The translations under genes were made by a program, and so were the position numbers. A DNA stretch of 64,000 bases from Petrimonas mucosa (GTDB lineage: Bacteria; Bacteroidota; Bacteroidia; Bacteroidales; Dysgonomonadaceae), in assembly GCF_900095795.1 (NCBI RefSeq), contig NZ_LT608328.1:3031001-3095000 (forward strand). Reading direction: 5' to 3'. Shown piece by piece: positions 25,275-34,230 of this stretch. Below the pieces are notes generated by a model. It did not search any database and had not been told where the DNA came from. It worked only from the letters and a program-made list of their open reading frames with translations. Every line of letters starts with the position of its first letter. Within the stretch, counting starts at the first letter, position 1.

Positions 25275-27662
25275 CTAATTGAACAGGTCGTCGATACCCT
25301 CGCTCTGCTCTATCGGTTGTTCATTCAGGTAGAAATCGGACGAGTAGCGCTCCATGTCATAGCAGGGCTGAAAATCGGCAGGAATATCGAATTTGCCATT
25401 ATCTTTGTAACCCAGTTGAGGATCGGCATAGACCCGCTGATAGAACAATCCGTGAATCGGTAGTGCTGCGGCTGCCCCCTGACCGTATGTCATGCGGTCG
25501 AAATGGATGGAAGGCTCTTCACCTCCTACCCAGGCCGAAGCCACGATTTCGGGTGTGAACGACATGAACCAGGCATCTGAATTGTCGTTGGTCGTTCCGG
25601 TCTTGGCCCCCATCTCTCCTTTCAGGTTGTAGACGCGGCGCAGTCGTCCGCCCGTGCCTCCGTCGACCACCGCCTTGAGCATATCGAGCATCTTGTAGGA
25701 GGTAGTTTCACTGAAGATCTCCTGCATTCTGGGGACAAAGTTGGCCACCACATTCCCGTAGGAGTCCTCGATCCGGGTAACCAGCAGCGGTTCAACCCTG
25801 ATGCCACGGTTGACAAACGCCGTATAGGCTCCAGCCATCTCGTACACCGAAGCATCGTTCGGACCCAACGCCAGTGAGACAACCGGATCGGCGGGGCTCT
25901 TCAATCCGAAGGATTTCAACATCCGCGCAAAAGCGTAGGGCGAGAAAAGGCTCATCAGATAGGCAGTCACCCAGTTATCGGAGTTTTGCAATCCCCATTT
26001 TATGGTCACAAAATGGTTAAGCGCCTCCCTGGTATTGCGTGGCGTCCAGGGCTCACCGGTCTCGGCAATCAGGGTTACCGGTCCGTGAATCATCCCATCG
26101 CAGGGACTCAACCCCTCCTCCATTGCCAATGTATAGAGATAGGGCTTGATCGTCGAACCGATCTGCCTTTTCCCGCTGCTTACCATATCGTACTTGAAAT
26201 GGCCGAAATCGGGACCTCCCACATAGGCTTTCACATGACCCGTCACGGGGCTCATCGCCATGAATCCTGCCCGGAGGTATCCCTTGTGGTAACGGATGGA
26301 GTCCCACGGAGTCATTGTAGTGTCAATCTCTCCCTTCCAAGAGAATACTTTCATCTCTACCGGGGTATCCTTGAAATTGCTCAATATCTTCTCCTCACTC
26401 CAGTTCTGTTTTTTCAGAATCCGGTAGCGGTCGGTCTGCTTCATGGCTGTCTGCATGAATCTCTCGACATCGTTCGCCACGCTGTTGGAGTAGGGAGCAT
26501 ATTTCTTGCCCCGCTTTTCCGCGTTAAACTGGGGTTGCAGATACTGCAGATGCTCCCGGACAGCCTGTTCGGCATATTTCTGCATGCGTGAATCGATGGT
26601 GGAGTAGATCTTCAGACCATCGGTATAGATGTTGTAACTAGAACCGTCCGGCTTCTTGTTCTTGTTGCACCAGCCATAAAGCGGATCGACCTCCCAGGCA
26701 AGCGAATCTTCGGTAAACTGCTGTTTTTGCCACGATGCATAATTTTTCCGCTCAGGCTTCACCGCCATCATCACCTTGGCCAGGTGCTGGCGGTAGTAGG
26801 GAGCAGGGATAGCTACGTGGTCGGCACGATTGAAGTTCAGCTCGATAGGCAGTTTCTGAAGCGAATCTACCTCCCTTGAAGTGAGATGTCCCGCCTTACG
26901 CATTTGCGTCAGCACCACATCGCGCCGCTCCTTGGTTATCTTTTCCCGCCTGATCGGGTTGTAGTACGACGAGTTCTTCAACATCCCCACAAGCATGGCC
27001 GACTCCTGAATGTTCAGGTCGATAGGCCGCTTGTTGAAATAGGTGCGCGCCGCCGATTCAATCCCTACCGCATTGTAGTTAAAGTCATACTTGTTGAGAT
27101 AAAGATTGATGATCTCGTCTTTGGTATAGAACCGCTCCAGCTTCGTGGCAATCACCCACTCGATGGGCTTCTGGAACATGCGTTGCAGCTTGTTGCTCGC
27201 TTTGGGAGAGTAGAGCAGTTTGGCCAACTGCTGGGTAATGGTACTGCCACCACCGCTACTCTCATCCTGAAGCAGCAACGTCTTGAAAACGGCACGGCCC
27301 AAACCGATAAAATCGATTCCCGAATGGGAATAGTAGCGACGGTCTTCTGTTGCTACAAGCGCATGGATAAGATGAGGAGAGAGTTCGTTGTAACTTACAA
27401 AGATCCGGTTTTCATCGGTCTGCGAATAGGTAAACAGGAGCTGATCGTCCGATGAAATTACCTGCGACGCATACTTGTCGATAGGGTTCTCCAGCTCGTC
27501 GATGCGAGGCAGGTATCCGATCAATCCGGATGACATCAGCAAGAAAGCGACAATATTTGCAGCGACAAAGAGGAAGAAGAGTCGCCACATCCATTTGACA
27601 ATGCTTTTTTGGGACAAGTTGCCCTTGTTCGTTTTTTTATTCGATCCCGATTTTTTCCCCAT
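25275..27662 (-). CDS. mrcA: Penicillin-binding protein 1A (bifunctional transglycosylase/transpeptidase)
   Basis: 795 residues, class A PBP that polymerises and crosslinks peptidoglycan at the inner membrane. A basic cytoplasmic tail and one membrane helix (WMWRLFFLFVAANIVAFLLM) come first. The GT51 domain has TEDRRYYSHSGID (about residue 105) and GGSTITQQLAKLL (about 140). The transpeptidase domain has the SxxK serine in GSTIKPYLYTL (about 502), NSDN and KTGTTNDNSDAW (about 688). Both activities appear intact. It converges on the BlaI gene and the TonB remnant. Confidence 0.94.
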   Translation of the reverse strand: MGKKSGSNKKTNKGNLSQKSIVKWMWRLFFLFVAANIVAFLLMSSGLIGYLPRIDELENPIDKYASQVISSDDQLLFTYSQTDENRIFVSYNELSPHLIHALVATEDRRYYSHSGIDFIGLGRAVFKTLLLQDESSGGGSTITQQLAKLLYSPKASNKLQRMFQKPIEWVIATKLERFYTKDEIINLYLNKYDFNYNAVGIESAARTYFNKRPIDLNIQESAMLVGMLKNSSYYNPIRREKITKERRDVVLTQMRKAGHLTSREVDSLQKLPIELNFNRADHVAIPAPYYRQHLAKVMMAVKPERKNYASWQKQQFTEDSLAWEVDPLYGWCNKNKKPDGSSYNIYTDGLKIYSTIDSRMQKYAEQAVREHLQYLQPQFNAEKRGKKYAPYSNSVANDVERFMQTAMKQTDRYRILKKQNWSEEKILSNFKDTPVEMKVFSWKGEIDTTMTPWDSIRYHKGYLRAGFMAMSPVTGHVKAYVGGPDFGHFKYDMVSSGKRQIGSTIKPYLYTLAMEEGLSPCDGMIHGPVTLIAETGEPWTPRNTREALNHFVTIKWGLQNSDNWVTAYLMSLFSPYAFARMLKSFGLKSPADPVVSLALGPNDASVYEMAGAYTAFVNRGIRVEPLLVTRIEDSYGNVVANFVPRMQEIFSETTSYKMLDMLKAVVDGGTGGRLRRVYNLKGEMGAKTGTTNDNSDAWFMSFTPEIVASAWVGGEEPSIHFDRMTYGQGAAAALPIHGLFYQRVYADPQLGYKDNGKFDIPADFQPCYDMERYSSDFYLNEQPIEQSEGIDDLFN

Positions 27663-27773
27663 AGTCAGAATGAAACCGATTGGTTGTTGATTTTAACAAG
27701 ATTTGGCGCAAAAATACGCAAAACCGATGAATAACTCCTCACCGCCGGTGTTAAAAAGATGGAACAAACCCTT

Positions 27774-29093
27774 TTACAGACCGCTGAAATCAACCCCTTC
27801 AAAAACCAATGAGGGGATACGCCACGATGAAGTCAGTCGCGGATCGTTTCCGGTCTCCACCAGTGAACTCCATAATGTGATCATGTTTCCGGTAACATTC
27901 ATCTCCGAAAGGGGTTGGGTCAGTTTACCCTTTTCAATAAGAAATCCCTCAATCCCGTATGAAAAATCGCCGGTTGAGCTGTTGCTGTTTCCTCCATTGA
28001 ATCCGGTAACCAGGATTCCCCGATCCACTCCGGCAACCAGTCCGTTCAGATCCTTCTCCCCAGTCTGCATGACCATTATCGAGGGATTGGCAACCGTAGG
28101 CTCGACTCCCATCTTTTTTGCATTATAGGTATCGATGTAATATGTCTTCAGCACCCCTTTGTCAAAAACAGTCCGGCGTTCCGTGGCCACCCCTTCGCTA
28201 TCGAAGTAACGTGCCCCCGAGGCACCTATAAGGTGGGGTTCATCGAGCAACGTGAACTTGTCGCTCCCAACCTTCTCACCGATTTTATCTAAAAGGAAAG
28301 AGTTTTTCTGTTGCAGTGCGGAACCATAAATTGCGCTTAGCATAGGACGCAACAGTTGCCCAGAATTCATCGGGTCAACCACCATCGTGTACTTGCCCGA
28401 AGAGCTCTTTCTCTGTCCAATCTTTTGCAGGGTGCGTTCCAGCGCCTTCTGCCCTATTCCTTTCTTGATCAGGTCATCAAAGTAGAGCGACGATTCGTAC
28501 CAATAGGACGACGGACGGGTCTCTCCCTCGCCTTTCACTGAAACACTTGCCGAAAGCGAATACCAGGACTGACGAGTCTCACCCTCGAATCCGTTGCTGG
28601 TAATCTGGTAACCGTAACTCTCCCCGTCGCCATACGACGATTCCACCGAGATGATCCGGCTATCCCGGCCCATTGCCTCTTCGGCAATTGCCTTTGCCAG
28701 TGCAACCTTTTCATCGGGATGCACCTTGCTGAACTTGGGATCGAGCAGTTGCAGGTCGGGTTTACCCCCTTTGTAGTAACGTGAGGCGTCGGGTAGAACA
28801 CGAGCTTCATCCTTCGACAGGTAGCGCGTTGATTCTATGCCGTTCCTGATAAACGACTCCAGCTCCTTTTTATCCAACCGGTTGGTGGAATAGGTGCCGT
28901 AACGTCCGTCGACATAGAGATAAAGGCTCATTCCGCTTTCGGAAGCCTGCTGTAGTTTATCCATCTTTGCATCCCGAAGTTCAAAAGATGTGTTTGACCC
29001 CGAGTATAGTGATACTTTTGCTGCCTGGCAACCGTTCTTCAGGGCATACTCCATGGCCCATTGCGCCAGTCTCTTATTTTCGTCTGTTATCAT
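27774..29093 (-). CDS. PmbA/TldE-like subunit of the TldD/E metalloprotease
   Basis: 439 residues, TldD/PmbA superfamily. It lacks the HExxxH zinc motif of its partner, as expected for the structural TldE/PmbA subunit. Family features include GVDRGILVTGFNGGNSNSSTGDFSYGIEGFLIEKG near the C terminus. In E. coli the TldD/E heterodimer degrades peptides such as CcdA antitoxin and matures microcin B17. Its start overlaps the stop of tldD by 4 bp (29090-29093), so the subunits are translationally coupled and made in tandem. No signal peptide is seen. Confidence 0.88.
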   Translation of the reverse strand: MITDENKRLAQWAMEYALKNGCQAAKVSLYSGSNTSFELRDAKMDKLQQASESGMSLYLYVDGRYGTYSTNRLDKKELESFIRNGIESTRYLSKDEARVLPDASRYYKGGKPDLQLLDPKFSKVHPDEKVALAKAIAEEAMGRDSRIISVESSYGDGESYGYQITSNGFEGETRQSWYSLSASVSVKGEGETRPSSYWYESSLYFDDLIKKGIGQKALERTLQKIGQRKSSSGKYTMVVDPMNSGQLLRPMLSAIYGSALQQKNSFLLDKIGEKVGSDKFTLLDEPHLIGASGARYFDSEGVATERRTVFDKGVLKTYYIDTYNAKKMGVEPTVANPSIMVMQTGEKDLNGLVAGVDRGILVTGFNGGNSNSSTGDFSYGIEGFLIEKGKLTQPLSEMNVTGNMITLWSSLVETGNDPRLTSSWRIPSLVFEGVDFSGL

Positions 29094-30610
29094 GATTCAC
29101 CTCCTACAGTTAATTTACTTACCAATGCCGACGGCATGCCGCAGGTAACCGGGCACGACTGTCCATCCTTTCCACATGTCCATGTGCCGTTATCGATCTT
29201 GGCGTTATCCGCCACCATGGTGATATCTGCCAATGCCTTCGGTCCGTTGCCGATAATATTGATATCCTTGATCGGTTGGGTCAACTTTCCGTTCTCGATC
29301 AGGTAGCCCGATTTCACAAAGAAGGTAAAATCACCGGCACCGATCTGGACCTGACCGTTGGTGAACTTGTCCACAAAGATTCCCCTCTTTACCGAGGCAA
29401 TAATATCAGACTCCGTCACATTTCCCGCCTCCATGTAGGTTGCACGCATGCGGGGCATCGGCATGTTGCGGAACGATTCACGGCGGCCGTTTCCGGTGGA
29501 TGGGATGCCATAGTGTTTCGCACTGATCCGGTCGTGCAGGTAACTGGTAAGGATACCCTCCTTCACAATGTAGGTCTTCTGGCCGTAGGTTCCCTCATCA
29601 TCGATATTTATCGACCCGCGGTTGAAGGGGATCGTTCCATCATCCACCACATTGATATGTTCGTTGCAGATCTTCTTGTTGAGTTGTTCTGAAAAGATCG
29701 AGATATTCTTCCGGTTGAAATCGGCCTCGAAGGCATGCCCGATCGCCTCATGCAACAAGATTCCCGATCCACCCGACCCCATCACGACGGGCATCTCCCC
29801 GCCTTTGGGCTTGATGGCCTTGAAGAGGATGGCAGTATTCTCCACAGCTTCGCGGGCGATTACGTCGATCATATCGTCCGACAGGAATTCAAACCCTTTC
29901 CGGTAAGCTCTCGCCGAATAACTGTTCTCAAACCTCCCGTTTTCTTCCATAATGCAGACCGCGCTCAAGGTTACCATCGGTCGGTAATCGTAATAGCTGA
30001 CCCCCTCCGAATTGCAGAAGAGAATATGCGAAGTGCTGTCGCTGAGCGATGCGGATACTTTTTGCACCCGTTTATCGAGAGAGAAGATCTTGTCGTTCAG
30101 TTTTTGAAGGTAAGGGGTCTTCTCTTTCAGCACGACACCTTCCCAAGGTGTGGAGATAGCGTAGTAATTTGACTTGATCGGCTTTTCCGTCAACGGAACC
30201 GGCTTCGCCTTGACACTGCTACTGGCAATACGGGCAGCAGTCCCGGCTGCTTTCAGCATCTCCTCAAGCGTGATGTTTTCGATGTAAGCATATCCGGTCT
30301 GATCGCCGGAAAGCACCCGGACACCCATCCCGAAATCGATGTTAGAACTGGCCCGGTTCACGATACCGTCCTGCAGTCCGATGCTATTCGAGAAAGTATG
30401 TTCGAAGAAGAGATCGGCATAATCACCTCCCTTTTCCAATGCTGCCGCCAATGTTTTGCGTACATCAGCATCAGATACACCGAAATGCTCCATGGCCGAC
30501 AACACCGGTGTAGCGTTCTTATTCCCGGCAAAAGAGGAAGCGAAGGTAGGAGCAGTCGCTGCACCCAAAAGGGCAAGACTGCCTGTTCTGATGAAATTTC
30601 GTCTGTCCAT
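29090..30610 (-). CDS. tldD: TldD-like catalytic metalloprotease subunit with twin-arginine-type N terminus
   Basis: 506 residues. The zinc site is in LLHEAIGHAFEAD (HExxxH), with the downstream family stretches NIDDEGTYGQKTYIVKEG and RMRATYMEAG. Unlike E. coli TldD, it starts MDRRNFIRTGSLALLGAATA, a twin-arginine motif followed by a hydrophobic stretch and an AXA-like site (TFASSFA), so export by Tat is possible. Its partner, encoded immediately downstream, has no signal. The upstream region has a small dyad (TTAGAC/GTCTAA at 30635-30650) and then the IS4-type element. Confidence 0.88.
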   Translation of the reverse strand: MDRRNFIRTGSLALLGAATAPTFASSFAGNKNATPVLSAMEHFGVSDADVRKTLAAALEKGGDYADLFFEHTFSNSIGLQDGIVNRASSNIDFGMGVRVLSGDQTGYAYIENITLEEMLKAAGTAARIASSSVKAKPVPLTEKPIKSNYYAISTPWEGVVLKEKTPYLQKLNDKIFSLDKRVQKVSASLSDSTSHILFCNSEGVSYYDYRPMVTLSAVCIMEENGRFENSYSARAYRKGFEFLSDDMIDVIAREAVENTAILFKAIKPKGGEMPVVMGSGGSGILLHEAIGHAFEADFNRKNISIFSEQLNKKICNEHINVVDDGTIPFNRGSINIDDEGTYGQKTYIVKEGILTSYLHDRISAKHYGIPSTGNGRRESFRNMPMPRMRATYMEAGNVTESDIIASVKRGIFVDKFTNGQVQIGAGDFTFFVKSGYLIENGKLTQPIKDINIIGNGPKALADITMVADNAKIDNGTWTCGKDGQSCPVTCGMPSALVSKLTVGGES

Positions 30611-30794
30611 AAAATAGATTTATCGTCCGTCTATTAGACTATTGTCTAAATACGACGTAAAAGTACACAATAATTTATTATTTAGACGTGCAGCGCTCAG
30701 ATTTCATTACATCCCTATACCCCTGCTATCGTTTCCGTAAAGCAGTATCTCCTCATGTTTCATGTTTATTTCACTTTTCAAGGTTTTAATTCAC
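30611..30794. other. Intergenic region upstream of tldD, no gene seen
   Basis: Lies between the tldD start and the left end of the IS4-type element. It contains a 6-bp dyad with a 4-bp loop, TTAGAC at 30635-30640 and GTCTAA at 30645-30650, 25 bp upstream of tldD on the minus strand; this could be an operator. No clear TAnnTTTG promoter is visible for tldD. Confidence 0.4.
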
Positions 30795-30843
30795 TGTTGT
30801 CCGATAAAACTTTTTTCTGAAGAAGTACGAGGGCAAATCTGAG

Positions 30844-30874
30844 TTTGCCCATCGTACTAATAATTGTAGCTTTG
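30844..30874 (+). promoter_or_regulatory. Promoter of the IS4-type transposase
   Basis: TTTG at 30844-30847, a 19-bp spacer and TAGCTTTG at 30867-30874: both elements match the Bacteroidota consensus, 25 bp upstream of the transposase ATG. Confidence 0.65.
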
Positions 30875-30898
30875 TATTTAGCACAAAACAAGACTACA

Positions 30899-32113
30899 AT
30901 GAACAAAAGTACTTATTTTTTCGGACAATCGGTTTTCGGACAGCTCATATCTATGATAGATTCAGGAATCATCGCTCGAAACAGCAAACGCCACAAGGCT
31001 GATCATTACGTGAAACGTTTCATGGCCAAGGATCACCTCATAAGCATGTTATTTTGTGTTTTCGCCAAATGCTCCTCCCTGCGAGAGGTGGCGGGCGCAA
31101 TGCTCGGTCTTTCAGGCAAGACCAGGCATTTCCAACTCGGCCACATACCCTACAGGAGCACATTGTCGGACGCCAACAAGCGCCGGAGTGTTGATTTCTT
31201 CTCGGGCGTGTATCACGATTTGCTCCGCGAGTATCAACACGTGATCTCGGACACCCGGTTCAAGGCCGTGTTGAACAAGCAGGTCGAGATCTTCGACAGC
31301 ACGGTCATCAGCTTGTTTCAGGACATCCTGAAGTGCGTCGGCAGAACACCCTCTAACGGTAAACGCAAAGGGGGGATCAAGGTGCACACCGTCATCAATG
31401 TGGACGAGCCCGTTCCCAAGATGGTATGGTTCACGTCCGCCGCCACGCACGACCACGCGCTGTTGAAGAAACTCAGCCCCGACGACAACACCATTTACGT
31501 CTTCGACAAGGGATACAACGACTACAAGGCCTTCAAGCTGTTCGGTAAGAAGGGGGCCGGCTTCGTCACCCGCATCAAGGACGACGCCGTTTACAAGGTG
31601 GAACAAGAGCTTCACGTTGAAGAATGTATTCATAGCGGCGTGCTGGAGGACACCATCATAGAGGTGACCGTCAAGGAGGACGATGGGCAGGGCAAGCTGA
31701 TGTTGCGCAAGGTGGTGTTCTACGACAGGGTGTTGAAACGCAAGTTCGAGTTCCTCACCAACCTGTTCGACCTTCGTCCCGACATGATAGCCGCCCTTTA
31801 CAAGATTAGATGGCAAATTGAATTGCTGTTCAGGTAGTTAAAAGGTAACTTCCCCTTGAAGTACTTCCTCGGGGACAACGAGAACGCGATAAAAACACAG
31901 ATATATTGCGCCTTGATCGTGAACCTCTTGCTCACGGTTGTTCAAAAGCGGTTGAAACGGCGCTGGGCATTCTCGAACCTGGTATCATTTTGCAGGATAC
32001 ACCTGTTCAATTACTTGCATTTGATGAGATTTTTAGAAAATCCGGAACGAGACTGGCAACGGGATGACAAGAATTTAGGGATGCTCACCCTTTTCAGGGG
32101 GGCTTACTTTTGA
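30899..32113 (+). pseudogene. IS4-family transposase with internal TAG
   Basis: The frame from ATG 30899 carries the DUF4372 N-terminal domain (MNKSTYFFGQSVFGQLI...) and a DDE transposase domain: Asp in EIFDSTVIS, Asp in YVFDKGYNDY, and the YREK-type motif starting YKIRWQIELLFR. A TAG at 31835-31837 interrupts this motif where homologues carry Gln (LLFRQLK); CAG to TAG is one transition. The same frame continues as LKGNFPLKYFLGDNENAIK to 32113, so the loss is a single nonsense change. The product would lack the motif's lysine and the C-terminal 90 residues; it is probably inactive unless the stop is read through. Confidence 0.82.
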
Positions 32114-32270
32114 GAATAATAGAAAACTAAAAAAACATGTCTGATAATATGACGGTTGGAAGTCAAGCAAAATTAAAATCAGTTTTTATCGGACGGCAAT
32201 GGTTTAAATTTGATTTCTCTTGCTTTTTTTGTTTATTTTGTATTTCATTTTGTGAAAATTTGCAAAATAA

Positions 32271-32804
32271 ATGAGAAAGGAAAACATCGCATCCATCTAC
32301 AACCGTTACGTGGACGATCTGTACACGTATGGCCTCTATCTCGGTTTCGAGAAAGAGGTGGTCATGGATGCCATTCACGATGTGTTTTGTAAGTTTGCAT
32401 CCTGCGAAAAGAGAGCAGAAGATGTCTTAAATATCAAATTCTACCTTTTCAAATCACTGAAAAATAGAATATACGATATTTATAAAGCGCAAAAAAAATA
32501 TATTGGATTATCAACCATTGACGCGCAGGATGCGCCTTTCAATATCCAGGTTACCATCGAGGACCGGCTTATCGACAAAGAAGAGCAGCAACAGATAAAA
32601 GACCAGCTCTCGGAAATGCTTGACAGCCTTACCGAACGTCAACGTGAAGTGGTTTACCTACGTTACGTTCAGGAATACGATTATGCACAAATCTCCGAAT
32701 TGCTGAACATCAGTATCCACGGATGCCGGAAACTTCTCTCAAAAGCCATGCAAAACCTACGTGAAAAGTACGGTGCACTCGTTTTCCTTTTTCTCTTTTC
32801 TTAA
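32271..32804 (+). CDS. ECF-type RNA polymerase sigma factor
   Basis: 177 residues. Region 2 (YVDDLYTYGLYLGFEKEVVMDAIHDVFCKF) and region 4 (SEMLDSLTERQREVVYLRYVQEYDYAQISELLNIS with HTH) match Bacteroidota ECF sigma factors that pair with FecR anti-sigma factors. It is predicted to activate the downstream susC-susD locus once the FecR partner receives a signal from the SusC STN domain. The IS4-type element ends 72 bp upstream; the AT-rich gap has no consensus promoter, so expression may have been altered by the insertion. The FecR gene follows after 116 bp. Confidence 0.88.
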   Translation: MRKENIASIYNRYVDDLYTYGLYLGFEKEVVMDAIHDVFCKFASCEKRAEDVLNIKFYLFKSLKNRIYDIYKAQKKYIGLSTIDAQDAPFNIQVTIEDRLIDKEEQQQIKDQLSEMLDSLTERQREVVYLRYVQEYDYAQISELLNISIHGCRKLLSKAMQNLREKYGALVFLFLFS

Positions 32805-32920
32805 CGCGAAAGTGTTAAAATTATAGGATTTTTCAAAAACAAGGGGATAAATTTTTCCCGTAGTCGTCTATTTAATGAACGCGCTTCTAACTGGTTGAAG
32901 TCGCATGAAATGAATTTACG

Positions 32921-34108
32921 ATGCCAAATTATACACGATATACCGATTTTCTAAAAGACAAGCAGTTCATCCGCTGGCAATTAGCGCCGGATGAGGAGCT
33001 GGAAGCACATTGGGAAGGCTTTATCAAACAAAACCCGGAGTTAAAAATTGCCTTACAGCAAGCCATTGACTACCTTAAAACAACCGGACTGAACAAAAGC
33101 ACCTTAAACGAGGATGAACGTATACGTTTGTTGAATGAAATTCAATCCACCGTCGAACGATCGTTGAAAAGAATAAAAAGCCGCCGGCTTATTCAACTCT
33201 CTGTTGCTTCCTGCGCAGCTATTACCTTACTTATTATTGGATTAAACCACTTTGTTTTCCAAGAAAAGGGAACCCTGTTTTCACCGGAACAAGAACTCAT
33301 TGTTGGAAGTCTGTTAAACGATAAAGATATTCAGCTGATTACGGAAGAAGATTCGTTGTTGTTTCAAAACGATGTGCAAGTGGAGTTCGATGAAAGCGGA
33401 AAAGCAAAAATTACACAGGGAAACAATGGAGGAAAAACCGCAGAATTAACTGGGAGCAAACAAAATACACTAATCGTCCCATACGGAAAACGCTCCACGC
33501 TCACTCTTTCTGACGGAAGTAAAGTGTGGCTCAATTCCGGTTCCGCATTGGAGTTTCCTGCACAATTTACCGGAAACAACCGTGAGGTCCGGCTGGCATC
33601 GGGTGAGATGTACATCGAGGTGGCACCCGACGGTAAAAAGCCTTTTCACGTACGTACCTCCGATTTTGACGTAAAGGTTTACGGCACCAAGTTCAATATC
33701 TCCGCTTATGCCGATTCCCCACGATCGGTAGTGTTGGTGGAAGGCAAAGTGAGTCTGAAACCCATAAATAAAAAGGAAACTTTCTTATCGCCCAGCGAAC
33801 AGGCTGTTTATTCAGATAACGGAACCTTCAACACGCAAAAAGTAGATGTAAATCAGTTTATCAGCTGGAAAAATGGTTACCTGGAATTCGATAAAACCCC
33901 TATGACAGAAGTACTGAAACAGATCGGAAGATACTACAACCTCTCTTTTGACTTCGATAACGATGTGAACCTACAGAAGCGGACCTGTACCGGGAAAATC
34001 TACCTGTCGGAAAACCTGGATAACGTCATGACCACAATAGGGCTTCTTTCCTCAACAAAATATATAAAAGACAACAACCAAATATTTATAATTAATGAAC
34101 CTAATTAA
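32921..34108 (+). CDS. FecR-family anti-sigma factor
   Basis: 395 residues. A short cytoplasmic sigma-binding domain (about residues 1-85) is followed by one membrane helix (LIQLSVASCAAITLLIIGL), then the periplasmic FecR domain (VPYGKRSTLTLSDGSKVWLNSGSALEFP, FHVRTSDFDVKVYGTKFNISAY) and a C-terminal DUF4974 domain (YLEFDKTPMTEVLKQIGRYYNLSF). It would hold the ECF sigma inactive until the STN domain of the neighbouring SusC, loaded with substrate, contacts it. The order sigma-fecR-susC-susD is the usual trans-envelope signalling unit. Confidence 0.92.
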   Translation: MPNYTRYTDFLKDKQFIRWQLAPDEELEAHWEGFIKQNPELKIALQQAIDYLKTTGLNKSTLNEDERIRLLNEIQSTVERSLKRIKSRRLIQLSVASCAAITLLIIGLNHFVFQEKGTLFSPEQELIVGSLLNDKDIQLITEEDSLLFQNDVQVEFDESGKAKITQGNNGGKTAELTGSKQNTLIVPYGKRSTLTLSDGSKVWLNSGSALEFPAQFTGNNREVRLASGEMYIEVAPDGKKPFHVRTSDFDVKVYGTKFNISAYADSPRSVVLVEGKVSLKPINKKETFLSPSEQAVYSDNGTFNTQKVDVNQFISWKNGYLEFDKTPMTEVLKQIGRYYNLSFDFDNDVNLQKRTCTGKIYLSENLDNVMTTIGLLSSTKYIKDNNQIFIINEPN

Positions 34109-34230
34109 ATTTAGTGCCTATGAACAAGGATAGATAAAAGTAACAAAAAAGCCGAACGATACTGGGAATACCGTCCGGCCAAATTGAATTTAATTACCTG
34201 GATTATTAATAATTAAAATCGTACAAAGAT
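34109..34230 (+). other. fecR-susC intergenic region with hairpin
   Basis: A GC-rich imperfect hairpin, GCCGAACGATA with TACCGTCCGGC (about 34152-34180), lies in otherwise AT-rich sequence. The last 30 bp before susC (AATTAAAATCGTACAAAGAT) are almost the same as those before the second susC at 59421. The hairpin could attenuate read-through from fecR into susC; no T-run follows it. Confidence 0.4.

Larger units (their letters stand above)
30795..32198 (+). mobile_element. IS4-family-like insertion sequence (DUF4372-type), transposase interrupted by a stop
   Basis: About 1.4 kb. The ends share GTCCGATAAAA (30799-30809, and as reverse complement at 32184-32194) with weaker matches extending outward to TG(T/C)(T/C); the outer limits are therefore approximate. 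One transposase frame fills it. No convincing target-site duplication is visible. It sits between tldD and the ECF sigma gene and may have separated the latter from its original upstream sequence. Confidence 0.75.
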
